Below, piece by piece: positions 58,201 through 64,000 of a stretch of DNA of 64,000 nucleotides. Source of the stretch: Thuidium tamariscinum (taxonomy: Eukaryota; Streptophyta; Bryopsida; Hypnales; Thuidiaceae); the NCBI GenBank assembly GCA_947034885.2, contig OX344750.2, forward strand, positions 19,710,053 through 19,774,052. The letters are read 5' to 3'. The notes beneath the pieces were generated by a model. The model did no database searches. It was given only the letters and a program-made list of their open reading frames with translations, and was not told the origin of the DNA. The translations under genes and the position numbers were made by a program. Every line of letters begins with the position of its first letter. Position 1 is the first letter of the stretch.

Positions 58201-58971
58201 AGGTCATTGCAAGAAACACTGACTGTTTTTCTGTTACAATGAGAGTGGGTCTTTTGTCATCTTCCACAACTTTTGAATAATAAATACAATGAAAAAATGA
58301 AATAGCTATTTATAGCTATCTTAATTGTTATTGTATCCCTTATTTTTGAATTTTTTTAAAAAATCATTTTATATTCAAAAGTCAATTTTGTTAATTTGTT
58401 ACATTCTTGAATTAAGAATTTTTGACTACAAGCAATGGTCTAAATTAATTATTTTTGAAATTATTTTTTGAAATTATTGTGCGGACATCCAACAATTTTG
58501 AACAAAACTAAAAATTGGCCATTTGAGAAGACTTTAGAGTGATGAGGTTTGACTAAAAAAATGAGTTCAAAATCATTTCTAATGTTCTGAAGTATGCACG
58601 CAAGGGAGGCCTGTTTGTACTAATGTAGAGGTCATAAAATAATGTTTTTTTGGATGCCCTTTGGTAGGGACATGCCTACCTACTATAAAAACATACCACA
58701 AAAATTTCAACCAAAAATCATAAACTTGAACCAATCAATTGTATAAAAAAAGCCTAATCTTGAAAGTGTGACAAATTAACAAAAATAATTTTTAAATATA
58801 AAGTGATTTTTTGTAATTTAAAAAATATATAGAATATACTTTTAATCAAAAACTCTAGAAATAGTTTTTTTGGTTTGGCCATTGGATTCATCAATCAAAA
58901 GTTATAGCATTGAATAAAAACAAATTTTGCAAAGCACTACAAAAGTGGTCGGTGTTTCTTGCAATGACCCT
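58201..58971. mobile_element. Fold-back family A, complete 771-bp copy
   Basis: Left terminus AGGTCATTGCAAGAAACACT; right terminus GGTGTTTCTTGCAATGACCC. The arms share TCATTTTATATTC with an AATATAAAGTGATTTTT counterpart, and TTTGTTACATTC with a GTGACAAATTAAC counterpart. It is shorter in the centre than the 56.5-kb copy. Confidence 0.8.
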
Positions 58972-60272
58972 CTTGTCCTTATAATTAGGGTAACCTAGCC
59001 CCTTACTTAGCCCTCCAAGTCATTGCTAGGGTGCAAGTAAAAAATTTGCCCCCTATCTTATGATTGATTTATATACCTTGAACATCCTACCTAGCTAATT
59101 TGGGGCCTTCGATTGCAAAAATAAATAAAAAATTTGCAAATTTTATCATGAGTGAAAAATTAAAAAATTCAGTGTTTTCCGAGCGACTGAGCGAGGGTTC
59201 ACCCCGGCCGTCCTTACAGAGTTCAGTTCCCCTGCAACTGAGTAATAGTACCATGGAATAAACCACATTCTGCATGATCAATCTGCTGCAAATGAATATG
59301 GTCTTTAAGTTCGATGAAACTTGCACCCTCATTAACTGCCTACTTACGACATCAAAATCAACTCCTGTGAACGAAGGAGCGACCGGATCCCCCAGATGGT
59401 TCGGTCCCAGGATTTTTTTTATATATGGACAAAGCAGATCCACAGTACACCAATAATTATCCTCATGTTTCGTGATAGCATGTGATAGATGCCTTCCCGA
59501 GTTACCGATGATGAGAGATTGTGATTACTTTATCATTTTCCACGTACGATAGCCAGCTTGTGAAAGAAAGCACGCGTTAAGCAAGATATTTGTCCTGTTT
59601 GGAACCAATGAGCGTGAGTGCCCACTGCGTTGGCTTGGGTAAGTTTGGCGAGGCCGTCAGTAAATCTATTCGAGGACCTTCGTTGCCATCCATGCCTGAG
59701 TGGTGTCCTTTCCTCGTGTCGCTGCAACCGGTCTTGGAGAAGCCATCGGCTTCTTGTGTCTTGACGTCTGTCGTTCCACTTGGCTCAACTGAAGTGCCAT
59801 TCTCGTTAGTACTGTTGCCTCTGTAACCTACTACTCCGACGTATTTGTCAAAGCCAGTCTCATCTTAACATCTAGTTTTTTAAAATTCCTTGCCCCCAGT
59901 GCTTTACCTTGGCCAGTACGTTCAGTTCAGTAGTCTACCGTATTCGTTTCATGTCTATTCCTTTCAATGACCGATACTTAACCACCTTATCATCTCAACG
60001 TTTGGTCATTTTGAAACATCGGCAACGGTGAATTGTACTCGGAATAGAGTCTCCCATGCCAGCTAGCGAGAGTCGGGGCTGATCTCGCAGCCTGACTCCG
60101 ATCCTGCTTCACACCGGCTTCCACACGATTTGAACAACAGGCTTCGAGGCGTTCGGGAGCACTCTTGCATCCTGTATCGCTAGCTAGCAAGCTTACCCTT
60201 CGTGCAATGGTCGTTGTTGTAGTACTTTAGAGGAGTTAGATCTGCTGAAGTCCAGTGTGAGCAACGCTTTGT
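58972..60272 (+). promoter_or_regulatory. Upstream region of the WRKY gene
   Basis: From about 59450 the DNA is no longer AT-rich. The last 500 bases or so are probably promoter and 5' UTR. I saw no clear TATA box and no unambiguous W-box (TTGACC/T). Open frames at 59590-59826 (+) and 59087-59443 (-) have no recognisable domain. 59030-59200 resembles 52.1-52.3 kb. Confidence 0.35.
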
Positions 60273-62071
60273 ATGGATCTACTTAATGGATGTAGCCCCA
60301 ATGAGCAGTTTGAGCCAACTCTTGAACGACGCCTCATGCCTGAGGACATGTGTAGTGATGTTAGCGCTGCCACGCAACGTGTGTCTTCCCCGGGAGGATA
60401 CATTTCACCAGCTCTTCCCGTCTGCAAGCGGGACGGACTTGACATGACAGACATGGATCACGAGGCGTGTGACCCGAGCAGTCACCGACACCTAGTAGGA
60501 GTTGGACCGCCGGACATGGACGCTTTGCTGCAGGACACCCAGGCTGAGATCTTAGCGCCGTGGCTCCAACTCACTCCCGACGAAGTATTTGAGCAGTGTT
60601 TTCAGATGGACGACCTAGACTCTCTGGTAGAGACTGGCTCCTGCCTTGTGGACTTTCAGATTCAACCGCAGTTTGACTGCAATTCGGACTCCGGGAACTC
60701 GGAGAACTCGGACACGATTTCACCATCTGTGAGTATGGAAATCAGGGATGACCAAACTGTAGTCACCACTGGCAGTGATTCTACGGGTGTTTCGACACAA
60801 AGGTCACCTAGAAAGAGGACATGTCGGGAGAGAGCTGAACCTCAGGGAAGTCATTGCGAAGGTGTTGAGCCGGGAACCCAGCCAAAACATTCCATGTAAG
60901 CATTTGAGCCTCTATCCGAAGATTTGCTCTGCATTTTGTAATTAACCAATGTCATAATGGATAAGAATGTAGAATTAATTTCGTGTAGGAGATTTTCAGG
61001 AACGGCGATAGGCAAGGCAGGCACCTCAGAAAGAAGCTTTCCAGCTCGGACGAATCGACGCGATACACCATCAAAACTACAACTGATGTGGACATAATAG
61101 ACGATGGGTACAGATGGCGCAAGTATGGTCAAAAGCCTGTGAAAAATAGTGATCATCCCAGGTATGTCTTGCAAACCTGTAATTCTCGACTTAAAATATT
61201 GATGCAGTCAGTATTTTACTTTGCATACCCAGACAAAATTCAATATTTCTGTGAACTCGTTCTTTGAGTACGAAGTTGAAATGAATTCTAATCCATGTAA
61301 GTGGTATATGAATCTTGCAGAAGCTACTATCGATGCACCACTCCGAATTGCCCCGTCAGGAAGCAAGTGGAGCGCTGCACCGAGAATCCGCACAACGTGC
61401 TCACGACGTATGATGGCAAACACCACCACCCCAAGAGTTCAAGTCCCAGCATGAGGGAATCAATTCCTGACTCGGGGCATGTTGAAGATTTGCCGTCGTC
61501 GGCTCCAATCCGCCTCCACGATGGCTACCATGGACCACCAGCCAGGCTACCGCCCAGCAACTATTTGTCCCAAACTCTGCTAGACCACATGCTCTCCGGA
61601 GCCTTTTTAGATGGACGGGGGTGGCCGAACACCCCATCACAAGGCCGGAGCTCCTTCTCCCAGGGAAACATGAATCTTCTTCGAGCGCAACAATTGTTCA
61701 TGCTACAGTGCCAGAGCCAGAACCCATTTTTCTCCGGCATGCTGAACCTTATGCAGAGTTATCCCCTCGCTCATCAGTCCCCAGTTTTAGACCCCCGCTT
61801 TGCATTACTAGCCGCTCAACATTACGGCATGAGGTTACAAGCGCAGGCGAATTCAGACAGATCTGCAGCAGCTATTGCCGCCGCTCAGCAGGCCTCGAGG
61901 TCCGCAGTCCCACAGCCCCCACTGTCACGAGCTCAGCTCCGACTTCTGCGGATTCAGGAATTGATGGGCGAGAATCGGTACTCATCAGGCGACGTCGTCC
62001 ACCAAAGTCAACGACAGACCGAGCCTTCGAATCCTCGCGGCCTCGGGAATCCAGATTTTGGGCGTGCTTGA
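60273..62071 (+). CDS. WRKY transcription factor, 3 exons, 511 residues
   Basis: Sequence-specific DNA-binding regulator expected to act in the nucleus on W-box (TTGACC/T) promoters. Exons 60273-60895, 61000-61161 and 61321-62071 join in frame across GT-AG introns. Exon 1 (207 codons) is acidic and Ser-rich, likely an activation or regulatory region. Exon 2 is basic ([14 protein letters not shown]) and leads into [14 protein letters not shown] at about residues 240-253. The intron interrupts the Arg codon of HPR/SYY, the conserved R-type WRKY intron position. Exon 3 completes the zinc finger with C267, C272, H296 and H298 (C-X4-C-X23-H-X-H). The long C-terminal region (about 299-511) is rich in Gln, Ala, Ser and Pro, including [15 protein letters not shown]. 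There is only one WRKY domain. It resembles group I C-terminal and group IIc domains ([18 protein letters not shown]), but subgroup needs a tree. No N-terminal WRKYGQK is encoded in exon 1. Confidence 0.92.
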
Positions 62072-62670
62072 ACGCGACACGTCGCTGTAAATATGTATCA
62101 ATTGATTCTTATCAGTCGCGAAGAGGAAATTGTTGCCAGGGCTTCGCTCGCTGATTTCGTGCGCTCGAAAATAGATCGATAGCTTCCCAATCCCAACTGT
62201 GTGCTGTTTACTACTTACGGCAGGGCCGATATTCTGGCTCGCGTCTAGAGACTCCGGAATTGTCATCTCACTGATCTCGGCTAACTTTATAATTAGTGAG
62301 ACTGAGCAATGGAAGCCTTTTTGGGGAAGGGTCTGTCTACGTGTGAAACCGATTATTAGGTGCGTTTTTGACATGAACGTGTTCTCCAACCCTACTGGGC
62401 GTTGCTGTTTGGCTTTTTATAGCAGTAAAATTCCATTTGTTTTAGGACAAAACATGGGGTGGGTTGTGCGTATTTGCAAACCCATTGGACCCTAAATAAT
62501 AACAAGTGTCACTACTATTGTTTAAAATCGAGAATTGATGCTTTTGAAATAAAATGTGTATTGTAAAATGGGGGGGGAGAAGAGATGTTTCCTCAAAATG
62601 GAATATTACATATGCTATTTTACGAATCATTTTCTAGAATTGGTGTATACTTCAAACAGCACTAGGGTGG
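62072..62670. other. 3' UTR of the WRKY gene and following spacer
   Basis: The proximal part is probably 3' UTR. Possible polyadenylation signals include AATAAA-like words near 62496 and 62547. From 62583 the sequence (AAAATGGAATATTACATATG with CCATTTTAC) resembles a family B terminus. A G8 run is at about 62570. Confidence 0.4.
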
Positions 62671-62693
62671 CCCGTGCCGTTGCCACGGTCTAA
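62671..62693 (+). mobile_element. Helitron-like 3' terminus
   Basis: CCGTG (62672-62676) and CACGG (62684-62688) form a short hairpin (loop CCGTTGC). One base later comes CTAA (62690-62693), then T. A GC hairpin just before CTRR, inserted before a T, is the rolling-circle (Helitron) 3' end. The hairpin is closer to CTAA than the usual 10-12 bases, and no 5' TC end was located. Confidence 0.4.
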
Positions 62694-63614
62694 TTTTTTT
62701 AATGTATAGAAACTTCAAAATTCAATAACTTTCATGCCATAGGTTGGAACACCATGAATCAAAGCCCGTGCATCCCTCCTCGCCGAGGGCTTTCCGACGG
62801 TACCAAACACGCACCCGGAGGACTCAGGGTCTGGGAGATCTCAACATAACAAACAAACAAACAAACAAACAGTGTATCTTCTGTCAAAAGATGATGGTCT
62901 ATAGTCAAAGACCAATATATATTTCAAACTACATAGTCTAAACCTTAAAGTTACACATTTGTGGAATACTATCATTCTTATAAAATACTTATTGGACAAG
63001 AATTTCAAACCACAAATCAATTTGGTGGGAAGACCAATTCAACCTTAGTTTTATTAGGGGACTGTCATCTAGGATTCTTTTGTTTATTTCAAGCAATGTA
63101 GAAAGTAATCTTCACTAGCATCATGAAGTTACTTAAGTCAATAAAAACAAATGAAACCTGCAATGTATGGATGAATTTTTATTTATTCATCCAAAAAAAC
63201 AAAATAGAGTAGTAATGTCCCAAGATTTGGTAGCATTTTGAAATTTCATCCATTGAAAAAGGAAGAAAATCTTGCCAAATATTTCCCTATTAAAAAATTT
63301 GCTTTGTTTTTTGGGAAATATTTGCTCAAGAAAAAACATACCTCATCTTATCTTGATTCTTGAGTGGCTTATATAAATAATGACAAGTCAAGTTATGTTG
63401 AGACAAATAGATCCATCGTAAAATTGAGTAGTCTTCAATTATATGGTCCTTCCTTCAATATAATGATGTAGAATATTTCACATCATTTTGTCCCCTAATA
63501 AAATGATGTGGAGTGTTGTATATGTCATTAGTGACTATTGGATGCATTGCATTAGGCAATAGGCATGAGTAATTGAGTATGGTAAATTGTATTGTAAAAA
63601 ATTATTTGATCAAA
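62694..63614. other. Non-coding tail of the window
   Basis: No gene. (AAAC)n is at 62848-62870. Around 62915-62990, CAAACTACATAGTCTAAACC and following bases resemble family B interior sequence. 63470-63525 contains a small inverted pair around TGATGTGGA/TTCACATCA. Confidence 0.4.
62848..62870 (+). repeat. (AAAC)n microsatellite
   Basis: About five and a half uninterrupted AAAC units. Confidence 0.9.
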
Positions 63615-64000
63615 GGGTGATTGCAGGAAACACATGTCAATCTTATTGTGTTTTCATGATTTTTTGGAGATATTTTAAAATTAGAATAATATTTTTTTTA
63701 AACTATAAAAATATGACTAATCTATATACCTTTAAAACAAAGGTAAGTACCAAAGGAAATGTATAAAAAAGTCTCTAAAACTTTGGAGAACTAGAGTAGT
63801 GCCAAATCTTTAAAAAATACATATTTTGATGTTTTAATTAGGAAAAAACAGGGAAAAAAATTTTAATTTTAAAATGAAATTGGCCATTTGCAACAACTTT
63901 GTGGAAATGGGCATTCACCAAAACACTCACGAAAATCATTTTTTACATGTTTCAAAATGCAAGTAGAAAGAAACTCACTTCGTGGATTTCTACACTATAT
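63615..64000 (+). mobile_element. Fold-back family A copy, left part, cut by the window end
   Basis: Starts GGGTGATTGCAGGAAACACA. Near 63874-64000 it follows the right-of-centre arm landmarks of the 56.5-kb copy: GGCCATTTGCAACAACTTTG, a CACCAAAACACTC segment, ACATGTTTCAAAATGCAAGT, GTGGATTTCTACACTATAT. The rest lies outside the window. Confidence 0.7.

Noticed and set aside
61401-61640. Antisense frame opposite the WRKY zinc finger exon
   Set aside because: It is a shadow of the + strand coding exon, as are the + frames at 61221-61454 and 61621-62154, which are out of frame with the WRKY protein.
1-64000. CRISPR array, operon structure or prokaryotic genes
   Set aside because: No regularly spaced identical repeats, no gene clusters with ribosome binding sites. 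Spliced plant genes and plant transposons dominate.

Overview
This window is nuclear DNA from a plant. Two multi-exon genes with GT-AG introns have clear plant homologues: a WRKY transcription factor and an RluA-type pseudouridine synthase resembling Arabidopsis RNA pseudouridine synthase 7. The rest is AT-rich and packed with decayed transposable elements. The 499-residue gag-like protein and the hAT protein remind me of families in bryophyte genomes (a liverwort such as Marchantia would fit). That is recollection only, and the lineage call is weak.

Layout. 0.5-3.95 kb: a retroelement-like block with a TATA box and a gag-like ORF, saturated with GGAACGG and CCGGA words. 4-9 kb: non-coding, locally duplicated DNA. 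10-12.1 kb: a dead PIF/Harbinger-type locus, with a DDE transposase C-terminus on + and a Myb/SANT (trihelix-like) protein on -, each broken by one in-frame stop. 13-22 kb: AT-rich, with pieces of a long fold-back element, a 416-bp TAA-flanked MITE and a word-rich block. 23.1-27.9 kb: the pseudouridine synthase gene, 12 exons and apparently intact. 28-38.4 kb: MITEs, tandem duplications and one arm of a large inverted repeat. 39.3-42.2 kb: a hAT transposase pseudogene on -. 42.4-43.3 kb: the other arm. 44-49 kb: more fold-back elements. 49-54.2 kb: less AT-rich DNA with no recognisable gene. 54.2-58.97 kb: nested MITE and fold-back families. 60.27-62.07 kb: the WRKY gene, 3 exons and intact. 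62.6-64 kb: a Helitron-like 3' terminus and a fold-back copy cut by the window edge.

The two host genes show no functional link. The most notable signals are (a) fold-back elements ending in GGGTGATTGCAAGAAACAC, whose largest copy is nearly all inverted repeat and sits inside another MITE; (b) MITEs flanked by TTAA with CCCTGAAGCG termini, which looks piggyBac-like; (c) a 1-kb inverted repeat bracketing the hAT pseudogene; (d) in-frame stops in four element genes, all at codons compatible with C-to-T change; (e) an intron duplication in the pseudouridine synthase gene that copies the exon end and its splice donor.

All homology calls come from reading motifs by eye; no alignment or database search was run.
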